Shown one piece after another: positions 1 through 11,800 of a stretch of 64,000 nucleotides of DNA. Numbering within the stretch: the first letter of the stretch is position 1; every line of letters starts with the position of its first letter. The notes below the pieces were generated by a model. That model was given only the letters and a program-made list of their open reading frames with translations, ran no database searches and was not told the origin of the DNA. A program made the position numbers and the translations under genes. The DNA is from Casuarius casuarius (taxonomy: Eukaryota > Chordata > Aves > Casuariiformes > Casuariidae): NCBI GenBank assembly GCA_003342895.1, contig PTFA01000035.1, positions 3,102,357 to 3,166,356 on the forward strand, written 5' to 3'.

Positions 1-2321
1 GTCACCTGCAACAGTATGTTGCCATCCTCCCATTGGAAAGGCTGCAATTTTGTTAAGACGTGAGATTTACCCAAATGTTAAATGAGTTTACACAGATGCT
101 AAGGCACAGGAACCTAGTCAACTGTTCAATCTGTTATGCCTAATGGGAAACAAAATCCCCTTCACTTTATACTCCCAATAGAAAAGGGGGAAAAGAAGAA
201 ATCTCACCCACAGAGGCAAAGCAAGTCAATGCACTGAATATACACACAAGAAAAAGTGTTGGTGAGTGGAGTGGGCATGTACAGATAGCTATTTTTCCTA
301 TTTAAGCTACATTAGGTACTTAACCTAAATTTGATTTTAAATAGCTGGAAACGACAGGTGATACTGCAGTTCACTCATCCATTTGTGAGGAGGAGACAAC
401 TAATCATTAAAGATTAAACAAGGACTGTCAGTGTTGAGGATAATCACACATGACTTGACTTCATTAAGCCTTGCACAATTCTGTACATATTCAACCACAT
501 ACTGGCTTAAGAAAAAAAATAAGAGCAGCACTATTTATATTGCATTTTGACTTCCCAAGCAATAAAACATTTTAATTACAGCAAATAATGAGGCAGGCAG
601 CTCATATGACTGGGGAAATAAGATAAGGACACAAAGGCTGAGAAACTGAACCATCTAGATCATATTACACTAGATAACCTGTTACTTCAGTTTGGTAAAG
701 CAAACATGTAAAACACAAGAATTTTCTCCAGACTGAGTACAACTAATTCACAGCTGTAAATTAATGAAGTTGGATTTTTCTCCTACCTACTAATACAAAA
801 TTCCTTTCAAACTAATTAAGAAAGTAGCATAACTTGTGAATAAGAAAGACTGTACAGCAGAGGTGGCTGCTTTTCCACACTGCCCATCAAAACTCTACTT
901 CTGGTTGAAAACAACCTACATGCTTAACAAGATACTTCTGAGGATATATATTAAAAAAAAAAAAGCCATTATAGACTAGGAGAATAAATGTTCAGCCACA
1001 GAGCAAAGAAACAACAAGAGGCTAACTTCATTTTTTAGTGCAGTCATGGTTGAGACAATCCAAAACTCAGTTGTACCACATTACTGATCCCCGACTTCCA
1101 TTTTTATCTCAGATACATACTACGGTAACACTATTTAAAATTATTAAATGCTATAAACAGAAAAAAATACTATTTATATATTCTTGATAATCTCAAGAAC
1201 TTTTAACAATCTAGAGGTATGAACCATCTCACAAACCCACACAGAAGCTGCTATGTAAAGACAAAAAATGCATTTTTAAAAATTGAAATTAATTCACTAT
1301 TTGTATTACAATCCCTACACACAGTTTTTTATATAGAATTCTTTTCCTATAAGCTGTATGAACACTTTCAAGACAGCCGTGCAGGATCATACTGACCAAT
1401 TCTAAAACACAAGAATTGGAAGCCTGAAGATCAAAGGTGGCTTTTGTAATAGAGAGTAAAACTGTACATTTGAGTTTAAAACAAAATCCCTGATGACTGC
1501 TTCTCTACCCAAAATTGGAATGTACGCAAATCATCAGGTCCTAGATCTAAGGATGAAAACCTTCCACATGCATACAAACATTCAAAAGTTAAGATGCTCA
1601 GATGAAAGTTACAACAAACATGGCATTTACATAACATATTATTTATATTTAAGGTTCAATTACAGAAATACATATAGACTTCTGTATCCCAACAGCTCTG
1701 GATTTTTCTATTGCAGGTATCAGAGAAAGGGCTGTTCTTTATATCAGCTTGCTAATCTTCAGTACAAATGAATGCTGCATTATTGATTATTTTTTCACAA
1801 AAGCAGCCACAGTTTTAGAATATGCTAAATGACTGCTCAGTATACCAGCACATCCTTTGCCAGCAACTGCAATTACTCATTTCCATTGTCCAAAAGCATT
1901 TTTTCCAGACACCCATTTCAAATCCAAACTTTCATACTTTGACCTTCAGATTACAAGCCATCATAACAAATTCAATTTCATAGGAGGAAAAAAACAGGAA
2001 GGAAAGAAAGAAAGAAAGAAAGAAGTGTTTTACTGCCATAGGCAAAGTAGCCTAGAAAAAGTCTACATCAAAGCAGAAACAAGAATTCAGAAGACTTAAC
2101 CCATAAAGTGTGCCAGATTTTGTCTCAGCAGCCACGTGGAAGACATGAAGCACAGTCATCTGATGTATCCACCACCTTCCTTTTCTCTAACTCACAATTA
2201 ATACATATACAAATCTTTCTTTCCTTCTCCCAATATGATCAAGTAGTCACTGAAGCAGCACTAAAGCATTTGATCATGTAAAGAACCACTCTGAGTGCCT
2301 CTGATAAACTGCTACTGCATC
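1..2321. other. AT-rich non-coding stretch left of the TIGD4 promoter
   Basis: No reading frame here looks like protein; the short + strand frames at 1493-1771 and 1857-2099 have low-complexity, unconvincing composition. If the minus-strand terminal exon at 2322-2460 is real, the part just left of it would be its 3' untranslated region. A TTTAAT (minus ATTAAA) lies near 571, but no canonical minus-strand AATAAA was found. Human synteny suggests this could instead be intron 1 of ARFIP1. A short (GAAA)n run is annotated separately. Confidence 0.5.
2002..2023. repeat. (GAAA)n microsatellite, about five units
   Basis: A purine-only GAAA tetranucleotide run follows an AGGAAGG tract. It is short and probably length-polymorphic. 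Confidence 0.85.
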
Positions 2322-2460
2322 CTACAAGATCTTGGTCACATAGCTCCACCTTCCATCCAAATGTTGCCGCAAATGTAACCGAGCTGCTGGTCTCAACCAC
2401 CCTGTAGAAGGAGCTAGATGCCGAGAGCCATTCTGCAAATACTCATGGGGGAGTAGAACA
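2322..2460 (-). CDS. Candidate terminal coding exon of an unidentified minus-strand gene
   Basis: Read on the minus strand, a pyrimidine-rich tract ending in CTCCTAG (complement of 2461 to about 2480) makes a strong splice acceptor. It is followed by 1 base and then 45 open codons to a TAG at 2324-2322. The peptide starts VLLPHEYLQNGSRHLAP and ends RWSYVTKIL. Its composition, with Trp, His, Arg and Pro well spread, is more protein-like than the surrounding AT-rich DNA. Entry would need a donor leaving two bases of a split codon. I do not recognise the family. By synteny the minus-strand gene here should be ARFIP1, but this is not the ARFIP1 C-terminus. It could be an alternative early exon, an exon of an unannotated gene, or a chance open stretch. 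Confidence 0.33.
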
Positions 2461-2734
2461 CTAGGAGAAAAAAAAAATTAAAACCACAACTTTCCTTTTT
2501 ATCCATTAGGTTCCAAGCCTGTTCTGAGACTGTATGGATGAAATGCAGGTTTAAAGTTTAAACATTTACTTTAAAAGCTACAAGAAACAAGAAGTTACTT
2601 TCCTCTGGGGAAGAACTACAAAAACCTACTTCAAAATAAATGATTGATGAGCTCGTCCAAAACAAAGAAAATTACATCTTCTCATCTGCTCTGATGAAGT
2701 TTCTCTAGTAACAACCAAGAACATATGTTACAAG

Positions 2735-2839
2735 TCAGTCCTCTTTAAAGAGACCAGCCAGCAGCACCAAGCCCAAGACACAGGCACCAAGAAGAGCACT
2801 GAACAAGTACTCTGGAATTCTCAGAACTGAATACAGCAT
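2735..2839 (-). CDS. Small minus-strand ORF with one predicted membrane helix (34 aa, speculative)
   Basis: An ATG at 2839-2837 on the minus strand opens 34 codons ending in TGA at 2737-2735. The centre, residues about 12-31, is an unbroken hydrophobic stretch (FSALLGACVLGLVLLAGLF), flanked by RIPEY before it and KED after it. A CTGTGTCAG sequence just upstream could act as a splice acceptor, so the segment could also be an exon rather than a free ORF. No donor was found that would join it in phase to 2460-2322. I do not recognise it, and chance is a serious alternative at this length. Confidence 0.2.
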   Translation of the reverse strand: MLYSVLRIPEYLFSALLGACVLGLVLLAGLFKED

Positions 2840-4363
2840 CCGTGACTGACACAGGACCAGAAAGTTTGAGGGCAGGGGAGGTGGGGAGTTGTTTTTAAAA
2901 AGGATTTTGAAGGAATTTTGCCCATTTCCCTAAACAGAATTTAGTCTTTCTTTCGCTATCTTTCTTGACAGAGCTTTTGAAGACTTGAAAAGAGCTCTGA
3001 CCCAAACAGATGCTGTTTGCGGACTGTCTCAGCAATTCTGCTCTTTCACATTACTCTTCCGAGTCAATATTCAATTCAGCCCTCACTGACAAGATTGTAA
3101 AGAAGGTAGATTTCTTAATACACTCACAGAAAACTACTCAGAGATGTTCTACTTGGAAGAAAGTGCTTGATCTATATTCTGACATGAATTCAAGCCAACA
3201 ACCAAACAAGTTTTGTGACATTGCAGCCAGTGCAAGTACTGATAGAAAATAATGATTTAATACATATTTTCTTAATCTTGATTTATAACTTACTAAGAAG
3301 AATATTAAATCTTGTCAGGATCAAGTGCTTTTTTTAAGAATTTAAAGAACTGCATTATACACTTTCTGCTGAAAATCACAGCATGGTTTCCTCTTCATGC
3401 TCTTGCGATTCCCTTGCTGCTCCTATACACAAGCAACAGAAGTGTCTTTTTGGGTTGTCGTTAGGTACAGGAAGGATGAAAAGCAAAAAAAAAGTCTACT
3501 TTATAAAAAGAGATTTTCTCATGTTTCACTTCTGAAATAACTATTTGAAAGTCAATTTATTCCATTGACTCAGTTACACTTACAAAAGCTAATTATGCTG
3601 CTAGGAAAGTTACAAGGCACCACAGAGATGAAGACTGGGGTCAGGGCTTTAACTAATATCCACAGTCCCCACCCCAGAACAACCTGCCCCTGACCACTTT
3701 AACACTCTGCTCTTCTCCAGATCAACTAAGGCTCCCATTATGACTTCTGGGAAAACAGAAAGAACCATGTGATTGAGATATTGCCTTAACTTCCAATTTA
3801 ACGTTTTTCTGTATTATTTATTTTTTCTGTTTTAATTGTGTGTACACATACATATATACAGAAATACATCTATAAGTTAATGACTCAGTTGTAAGCCTTG
3901 GAGCCACACAGATCACATTGCATCCTTCTTCAGCCCTACAAAAGACCCTTACGTTACCCTTTCTAGCGAACCAATATATAGATAACAAAGCCAGTGCCAG
4001 CAAACGACAAACCCTTTTTACCAGCTCCACCAAACCTTGAAAGGACATGCTAGACACTGAAACTACATCCAGGTCAAGGAAAGTGAGACGAGAGGCTGGG
4101 AAGTGCTTTGAGTTAAAAGTGACAGATCAAAGCGGCACTGTAATAAATGCCAGCGGGAATTGCCTACAGCTTGTACGCAGTAACGGGTACAGCACCTGCT
4201 CGCGGCACAACACCGCAGCGCTTCCACACGTTGCTGATGAACCCAGCAGCGGGCTGGCTGCAAACGGCAAACCCGAACACCCAGCACAGTAAGCGTAAGG
4301 GCGCGGAACACCCTCAGGAGCACGAAATTCACGCAGCACGGGAAGCCTTCCCTCTGCGCTAAC
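2840..4363. other. Non-coding flank between candidate minus-strand exons and the assembly gap
   Basis: AT-rich DNA becomes GC-richer from about 4080 toward the gap. Short open stretches occur on both strands. One begins with a minus-strand ATG at 4048-4046 followed by a hydrophobic segment (LLALALLSIYWF). Another is an 80-codon + frame at 3010-3252. None has a recognisable domain. If ARFIP1 starts in the gap, this would be its first intron or 5' untranslated exon. Confidence 0.4.
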
Positions 4364-4886
4364 NNNNNNNNNNNNNNNNNNNNNNNNNNNNNNNNNNNNN
4401 NNNNNNNNNNNNNNNNNNNNNNNNNNNNNNNNNNNNNNNNNNNNNNNNNNNNNNNNNNNNNNNNNNNNNNNNNNNNNNNNNNNNNNNNNNNNNNNNNNNN
4501 NNNNNNNNNNNNNNNNNNNNNNNNNNNNNNNNNNNNNNNNNNNNNNNNNNNNNNNNNNNNNNNNNNNNNNNNNNNNNNNNNNNNNNNNNNNNNNNNNNNN
4601 NNNNNNNNNNNNNNNNNNNNNNNNNNNNNNNNNNNNNNNNNNNNNNNNNNNNNNNNNNNNNNNNNNNNNNNNNNNNNNNNNNNNNNNNNNNNNNNNNNNN
4701 NNNNNNNNNNNNNNNNNNNNNNNNNNNNNNNNNNNNNNNNNNNNNNNNNNNNNNNNNNNNNNNNNNNNNNNNNNNNNNNNNNNNNNNNNNNNNNNNNNNN
4801 NNNNNNNNNNNNNNNNNNNNNNNNNNNNNNNNNNNNNNNNNNNNNNNNNNNNNNNNNNNNNNNNNNNNNNNNNNNNNNNNNNNNNN
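4364..4886. other. Assembly gap (523 N) inside a CpG island
   Basis: The run of N lies between moderately GC-rich sequence on the left and strongly GC-rich sequence on the right (CCCCGCCCCGCCACGTG). Such gaps are typical where high-GC promoter DNA is under-sequenced by short reads. The missing piece probably holds the core of the shared promoter and the first exon of the minus-strand neighbour. Confidence 0.99.
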
Positions 4887-5457
4887 CCCCGCCCCGCCAC
4901 GTGTGCCCTCCGCCCGCCTCCCCCCTTCAACGCCGCCCTCTCTGTCGGGTTCCGCCCGCGGCTCGGTCCTGCCTGTATTTTTATTTTTCGCCCCAGCGGC
5001 GGCCGGGGCGGCAGCTCGGCGCTGTGAGGGGCCCTGCGCACCGCCGGCGAGCTGCTCTCAGCGCCTGTCGGTGTCGGGCGGGGAAGGGGGATGACCACCT
5101 GGGGCGTGTAAATCCCCCCAAAAAACCCAAATCAGCTACACTTTCAGCGTGCCTGCAGGCAGACTCGTCACTGCAGCTGCAGCCTCCCTTTTTCACTCGT
5201 TTTTCCACATGCGTACGAGGAGACTTCCCCATAGTCATCTCCGAGGCGCCCTGCTAGGCCTCGCCGAGTGCTGGACGCGCGTCTCGGCTTCGAAGCCCTT
5301 TTCCCGTGCCCGGGCGTTCACAGAGTTAAGATTGACCGCGCTGGTAGTGACGCGCCGGCGGCCGTGCCAAGGGCGATGCCTGCGACAGCGGGATGCTTCG
5401 GTCTAATTAAAGCCGCTGGCATCCCGGAGCGGCACTCGCAAGGCAACGCAGGGCACC
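4887..5457. promoter_or_regulatory. CpG island promoter of TIGD4, probably bidirectional
   Basis: The sequence is rich in CpG and in G/C runs and ends exactly at the TIGD4 start codon. An E-box CACGTG sits at about 4899-4904, a TGACGCG motif at about 5348, and a CTGCGCACCG motif near 5034 resembles half an NRF1 site. No TATA box is evident, which fits a dispersed housekeeping-type promoter. In human, TIGD4 and ARFIP1 are arranged head to head. The island's position suggests the same arrangement here, with ARFIP1 leaving to the left on the minus strand. The transcription start cannot be fixed from the sequence. Confidence 0.7.
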
Positions 5458-7005
5458 ATGGCGGCAGCTGCGGGGAGCCCTGCGCCACTGCCCACAGGAA
5501 GGAAAAAAAAAAGCATTTCTATCGAGGAGAAGATTGACATAATAAGTGCGGTGGAGAGCGGCAAGAAAAAGGCAGACGTGGCAGCGAAGTATGGCATAAA
5601 GAAGAATTCACTGTCTTCGATTTTGAAGAACAAAGACAAAGTTTTGGAAGCCTTCGAATCTCTGGGGTTTGATCCTAAAAGGAAAAGGCTGCGGACTGCT
5701 TTCCACACCGATCTGGAGGAGGCGTTAATGAAGTGGTACAGGATCGCTCAGTGCCTGAACGTTCCTGTAAATGGTCCTATGCTGCGCCTCAAAGCTAACG
5801 ACTTCGCCCAGAAACTCGGCCACGGTGATTTTAAGTGCAGTAACGGCTGGCTTGATCGTTTCAAGTCGAGGTATGGGTTAGCGCTCAGAGCGCAGCCGGC
5901 AGGAGCAGCTCCGACTGCCGCAGTGGATGCTTTGACTCTTTGGTACCAAAATGTTCTTCCTTACTATCTGAATGACTACCAGCCAAAAAACGTGTTTAAT
6001 GTAAAGGAGACTGGACTGTTGTATCAGATGTTACCTAATAACACATTTTCATTTAAAGGGGAAACCTGTTCCGTTGGTAAGCTGAGCCAAAAGCGAATAA
6101 CCGTTGTGGTTGGCACGAATATGGATGGCTCCGAGAAGCTTCCTTTGCTCATTATAGGCAAAAACAGAAGTCCACGCTGTTTCAAAGATGTGAAGTCGCT
6201 GCCTGTGGACTATGAAGCAAACGATATGGCCTGGATGACTCCAGAAGTGTTTGAACAGTGGGTGCGTAAACTTGATGGAAGATTTCAAGCACAGCAGCGA
6301 CGAGTAGTTATTTTTGTTGATCCCCTCCCGGCTCACTCAGAGGTAAAGAACCTGAAGGCTGTTGAATTAGTGTTCTTTCCTCCAGATGCTTCCTCATGTA
6401 TAGCTATGAAACAAGGCATTATCAGAAGCCTGAAAGTTAAATACAGGCACTGTCTTATCAAGAGATTTGTTGACTGCGTAGTAGATAATAAAGAGTTTAT
6501 GTTAACTCTTCTTGATGCAGTGGAGATGTTGCACCTGTGTTGGAGGAAAGTAGCACCAGAGACTATTGTTAAAAGTTACAAGGAAGCAGGATTCAAGTTA
6601 GAAACAGAGGAAAGTGATAATAATGACGCAGAGTTTGAAAGTGATTTTGACTTGATTGCACATGCACTGGCAGCCGGAGTAGAGTTTCCGGAAGGTTTAT
6701 CTTTGGAGGAATGTGAAGCTCTGGATGAAGGTTTGGCAACTTGTGGCGTGCCCACAAGTAATGAAAGGATGTTTCAAAGTGCCGAAGAAAGCACTTCAGA
6801 TAAAGCTGGGACATTTGTCGATGATGAAGGTGATGATGAAGGTGATGGATCTCTGGCAGCCGAACAGCTTTTGCCATCAAAAAATGAGGCTCTGAGTGCT
6901 TTAGATACCCTTCGAAGGTTTCTCAGGAGTCAAGATGTGAATGATTCCCTTCATAATTCCCTAGCTGACCTGGAGGATTTTATTCAACATGTAGCATGTG
7001 AATAA
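5458..7005 (+). CDS. TIGD4: Tigger transposable element-derived protein 4
   Basis: This single uninterrupted frame of 515 codons is a domesticated pogo/Tigger transposase and matches the human TIGD4 architecture and length (about 512 aa). Residues about 16-68 form the CENP-B/Psq-type N-terminal helix-turn-helix ([20 protein letters not shown]). Residues about 78-145 form the second CENP-B-type DNA-binding domain ([26 protein letters not shown]). Residues about 165-370 are the DDE_1 integrase-like fold. The C-terminal tail has acidic DDEGDDEGD at 455-463 and a leucine-rich end. The first and third catalytic Asp positions are Lys (K183 in NVKETG, K318 in AMKQG); Asp288 is kept. It is therefore expected to bind DNA but not transpose. 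The ATG context is GGCACCATGG, a near-ideal Kozak sequence, and the frame begins at the end of the CpG island. Expected location is nuclear; its cellular function is unknown to me. Confidence 0.97.
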   Translation: MAAAAGSPAPLPTGRKKKSISIEEKIDIISAVESGKKKADVAAKYGIKKNSLSSILKNKDKVLEAFESLGFDPKRKRLRTAFHTDLEEALMKWYRIAQCLNVPVNGPMLRLKANDFAQKLGHGDFKCSNGWLDRFKSRYGLALRAQPAGAAPTAAVDALTLWYQNVLPYYLNDYQPKNVFNVKETGLLYQMLPNNTFSFKGETCSVGKLSQKRITVVVGTNMDGSEKLPLLIIGKNRSPRCFKDVKSLPVDYEANDMAWMTPEVFEQWVRKLDGRFQAQQRRVVIFVDPLPAHSEVKNLKAVELVFFPPDASSCIAMKQGIIRSLKVKYRHCLIKRFVDCVVDNKEFMLTLLDAVEMLHLCWRKVAPETIVKSYKEAGFKLETEESDNNDAEFESDFDLIAHALAAGVEFPEGLSLEECEALDEGLATCGVPTSNERMFQSAEESTSDKAGTFVDDEGDDEGDGSLAAEQLLPSKNEALSALDTLRRFLRSQDVNDSLHNSLADLEDFIQHVACE

Positions 7006-7007
7006 AT
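7002..7007 (+). terminator. AATAAA overlapping the TIGD4 stop codon
   Basis: An AATAAA hexamer spans the TAA stop codon of TIGD4. It is probably fortuitous, because cleavage 10-30 bases later would leave almost no 3' UTR, but it could serve as a minor site. Confidence 0.3.
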
Positions 7008-7129
7008 ATTGTTAACAAAACATGTAATTGAAAAAAGGAATTATTTAAGCAAACACAAATATGGCAGCTTATAATAAGTGTTGCTGCAAAGTTTTCTAGT
7101 ATGTCTTGCTCGGGTGCCAAGCTGTACAT

Positions 7130-7135
7130 AATAAA
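7130..7135 (+). terminator. Poly(A) signal AATAAA for TIGD4
   Basis: A canonical hexamer about 125 bases after the stop codon would give a short 3' UTR. Further AATAAA copies at 8243-8248 and 8571-8580 would allow a 3' UTR of about 1.2-1.6 kb. The sequence does not tell which is used. Confidence 0.55.
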
Positions 7136-8731
7136 TGAAATTTGAAATTATGAAAAAGGGCTGTGAACTGAAGTCTTCCAAGAATTAGGAGGAAAGAAAA
7201 TTAACTTTCAGGTGGAGAGAGGAAATAACTTGAACTTTAATATGGCGACTGTAGTAGGTACAACAGACACAAAAATAATTCTTACAAGTTCTTCTGTGCC
7301 CTCTAGGTGGACTGGTGCCCACTTGGAAATCTGTGTCCGTGGAGAGGTTAGCACTTCTTCAACATGGATATTCACTAATATCTTTGGTATTATTTAACAG
7401 TAGAACAGTAAATATTTATGAGCTTGGTGCTACACAAAAAATTGAATAACACAGAAAATTGACACTTGAGTCCTGAGAACCAAGGGCCTTTTTTAAAGTA
7501 AAATTTTCTTGTACTTGTTCAACAGTCTCGGCCATAGGTTATTCTTAAGTGATGAACAGCAGAAAGTTAGCAGCTTTGAATGTGTTTTGTTTTCTTAAAG
7601 CTGCTCCTGTGTGGATATACATGAGTGGCATAATTATTTATCAGTCAAAAGACAAGCAAAACTTTACTTGTTCTTTGAAGGGTTATTTTCCCAAAATGGG
7701 TCAAGAAGGAAGGTCACGCTTCTCCCTTTCAGCCTTTTTGACATTTGGATTTCTTTAGGTCTTTCTGTTCAACTCTATGTATTTCCGCAGTAAAATCTGC
7801 CCTTGAAAACTTACTAAGATCTTGCTGTATTTACTGTAGTTAGTAATAAAACAAAGTACTTAAACCTGTCTTCATACTTGTGCAGTGCTGTATAGCATGG
7901 AGACTTTGCTGTAGGAATCTGTGCACCCGTGCAGTTTGCTATTACAGACACCATTAGCAGGGGGGTTGCCGGTATTAATGCAGTTTGAATGAAGTAAATC
8001 ATAGTACATTCACAAGTCTTCAAGTGTGTGTTTCAATCAGTGTAATCGTACCATAGCCAAAAATCTGAATACATATGAGGCCTACTGTTGGTGATTTTTT
8101 TTTCAAAACCTTATACATTTTAGCCTCTTTTAAATATTTTCCATGTCTACCAATTTTAGGTTTTCAAAAGTTAGAGATGTTCATTTTTCTAATTTAGAGG
8201 GAGAATAAAATGTTTTATGGAAGCCCTTTAGGAAATCTGTATAATAAAAGGATCCATTATGGGGATGAGCTGTGAGAAACAAGCTTTTGCTTATTTGAAT
8301 GTTTAGTTTTCAAAAAATGGCTTGGCTAAAGCTTTGTTTACTTTCCTGGTGGAGGACAGTTTATCAGTTTGCTTTTCAGAAAACATTGTATCAAAATATT
8401 GTAAGAAAGTGAAAATACACTTTTTTTATGTGAGAAAATTCCTATGGCTAAAGTGTATGAATGTTTTACTAGACTCTCTAAAAAAATTATCTTGTGGTTT
8501 CCTGTTATAAAATATCTAATGTGAATTCCATCCAGAACATATTCTGAGGAGATGCCTCTGTTGAAATTCAAATAAATAAAGCCCTACCCAGAGATTTATA
8601 GATTCTGTGAAAGAGGTATTCCCCTCCATTATCTAACTATTTTGTTAAAATACAGGTACAAACTTTTTTAAATTCAGAAGTTGTGTCAGGAAACAATCAC
8701 TAAATGTCACTTGCTTGAATACTTTAAATTG

Positions 8732-8734
<3 letters not shown>
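7136..8734. other. TIGD4 3' flank, possible long 3' UTR
   Basis: AT-rich DNA without a credible reading frame. It carries several AATAAA hexamers (8243-8248, 8571-8580) that could end longer TIGD4 transcripts. Confidence 0.5.

Positions 8735-8820
<86 letters not shown>
8735..8820. repeat. 86-base uninterrupted T homopolymer
   Basis: The run of T has no interruption, between TTGAGC on the left and ATTTTAAG on the right. It could be the poly(A) tail of a minus-strand retro-insertion whose body is to the left. I see no recognisable LINE or SINE body there. It could also be a tract expanded or inflated during assembly. The true length in the genome is uncertain. Confidence 0.9.
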
Positions 8821-8822
<2 letters not shown>

Positions 8823-11800
8823 TTTAAGTTTGTATAAATCCCATAGAACCCTGTGGATAATTTTACTCCACAAAGCTTACGATTCAAAGCCCATATTTTT
8901 CTACTCAGCAGTTTCTCTTGCTAAAGGTAAATTTAGGGAAAAGTAAACTAGTGTGTCCCTGTTTCTATTATTCATATGGTAAATTCCTATGTTCTTTAAG
9001 ATTGGACTCTACGTGGACCTGCTCAGCCTGGGATCCTGAGGAGACGCTGTGTTTCCTTCTAAGGGAATTCAGAGCGTGAAGTGCTGATCTCATGAGAAAG
9101 GCTTGCCTAAGTGAGCAGCAAACCTTAGTTAAGCAAGGGTTTAATCTCCAAGATCTGTCATCTTTGCGTGGTGCAGCTTCCAAGACCGGGAGATCTGACA
9201 TAACCTAGTTAGCTGATGACTAAGGAATTTAATTCTTGGATATTTACTGAGTGCTGTAATACTCACTCGTGGAAATAAAAGGGACAATATACTAACTGGG
9301 CCAGGACTTTGAAGGTGAATTGTGGAACTTGCTTTATAAAACAAACGAGTTGGCAAGATTCCTTTTCAGAATATATGACTTTCTTTCTAGCCTCCTATTT
9401 CTTTCTGAGAAGGCAAGCTAAAATGCACTCACTAAAATAATTTTTTAGGCCATCCACTTTGTATTCTAACACTATAGCTTTCAAAATTATTTAGGAGTCC
9501 AAATATTTCTTGTCACTTGGATTTTGTTCATATTTATTGTTGAATACAGAATTTGAGAACCATCTTTGAAGCTTGATGCTGCTTCAGGTGTCCGTCCATA
9601 GGCGAAATGGAGACTCCTTAGATCCTAAGTGCTAACAGTGAAGGAGAATGTGGTAATGTTAGTAATTTTAGTCTGCGTACACCATCTGAGCTGGAGATTG
9701 CTTGATATTGTTTAGGTAAACCTTCAAGACATTGGTTCTTGTAGTCTGTGGTGGCATCTGTTAGAGAGAGAAGAGGAGGGACATTGCTTTAGACTGCACA
9801 TATTTAAAATAAGAATCTTTTCTACAAAAGGCAGGTTAGTACGGTGGTCATTTCCTTTAATACTTCAGATGTTATTTTAAACAACTCTGTGTTTTTTTTC
9901 CTGTACCCTTCCCTACTTCCTCCTATAGTTAGATAAGAATTATGTACTTTAGCTTCAAGTCAGTGAGGTCACTTTCTGTATCCCAAAGTTACTTCTGGAA
10001 GTATGAACTGAAAATATGAAGCCTTAAGAATAAAAGTAACTTCCAAACAAGGCCAAAAAGGAAAAAAGAAAAGTGAGCTTGACATAATCAAAAACAACCT
10101 CAGAGAGTCATTCTTGAAACCAGTAATATGTAAAATTAAGTATTCTTTTCAAAATAATATCTGCATTTGAAAATGTTAATAAAAATTACATTATTTGTGA
10201 TTTTATTTTTGTGTTACAATTGTGTATGACTCTGGATACCTTTCAGATCTATAAAACTACATCTCCTTTTAAAACCATTGCTCAAAGGAAGGTTATTCAC
10301 CTCAAAGAGTAATAGGAAATTACTTTATCAAGTTTTTGCGCATTTAAGCAAAAACAGAAGAAAGGGGGCAGTAAATGATTTATAAGACAGCAATCCACAT
10401 GTTCCTGCACCCGAAATCTGTGACATTTTGATAGCTAAGAAATTTGGAGGAAGTAAATAAGTAGGCATTTTTTCATTATTTATTGGGTAAATCTTGAGAA
10501 TCATATTCTCAAATGTGCAGAGTCTGTAGTTATTTTAAATTTAAAAAACACTATACGACTTTGTTAGCTAGTACACTTACAGTAAAAAATATCAGTTGTA
10601 TGTAAGTATTAATTTTAGTTAATTTCACATCATTTTCCTTTATTCTCTCTACAGCCCTGGAAAGTATGTTGGTTCAGGTAGCCGATCAATTTTTTAATGA
10701 ACATTAAGTACAAATTTAGTCAAATTTAACTATAAGGTTTTTATAAATGTAATTTAAACAGTAATATTAAAATATTACTAAATTGCCTTCAAGGTTTTTT
10801 TATGGTTGCATTCATTGAAATGGTAGAAGTAAATATTGGCCTACTCAACAGTTAAATAAAAGGTGTGTGATGATGGGGCAACCATGACATACAATTGTGG
10901 TTTGACATTATTTTCTTCTATTAATATATAAAAAAAATCTGTTACCTGTTATTTGTAGGAGGCAATTGTTAAAGGAGCACTTTGCAAATTTTTCATTAGG
11001 AGTTGAATAACGGTATCACAGGAGAAGAGTTTTTATATTTAAACAAGTAAGTCAGTATTTTTATCTAGCTATTTTAAGATGCCTATCTGAGGGTTTTCTC
11101 TCTTAAAATCTGAATCAAAATCAGTCAATTCTTTATCAGTTCGTAGGCAAACTGTTCTAACTGGAAGTCTTGCAATGTGATGAGTGACACTACTTTTTGC
11201 TCATATGTTCACTAACAATAGAAAAATCCTTGCAACAAATGAAAAGATAACAATTTAATATTTGACAGCCTGTTTTTACACCCAGCTTTTGTATTGCTAA
11301 AGCTGTGTTGTACAGAGATGTGATTACTCTTTACTGATATAATTACACTGTGATATAACCACATAATTTTTATATGAGATTACTAGTTCTAATACAGCTC
11401 ATTGCCCTTCTTGCTGGTACAGTTACTCCATTTGAGATGTATTTTCTCTCTTAAAACAGTAGCTGTTTAACTGCGTCATTCTAGTTAAAAATCATAAAAC
11501 TTTGGGGTTAAGGCAGAGTTTTAAAGCAAGTAGTGTGTGGCTAGCTTTTTCATAACTTTGTCACCACTGCTCTCTGAGTGTAATGGAGAAGTACAGATTA
11601 CAAATTACTGTGATCAGTAGAGTGAACAAATACCACATTGAATTCTCAGATCTGTTGAGTGAGAAGATGCCATATTTACCACAATTTAAAACCACAGTAA
11701 TGTCTTTTACAATATTTCGGCTGGAGGCCATGTCTTCCTAAGCTTTCATGCCATCCTTCTTCCTGCTCAACTTTTCAGCCCGTTTGAATAATCTTGAGGG

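Noticed and set aside
2970..3082. + strand stretch after a splice-like TTGACAG that reads as a short retroelement-like peptide
   Set aside because: Resemblance is limited to a dozen residues, the frame closes after about 37 codons, and no neighbouring pol, gag or LTR sequence is present.
4127..5098. 323-codon minus-strand frame
   Set aside because: It is open only because it crosses the N run; most of its residues are unknown and the rest is GC-rich composition.
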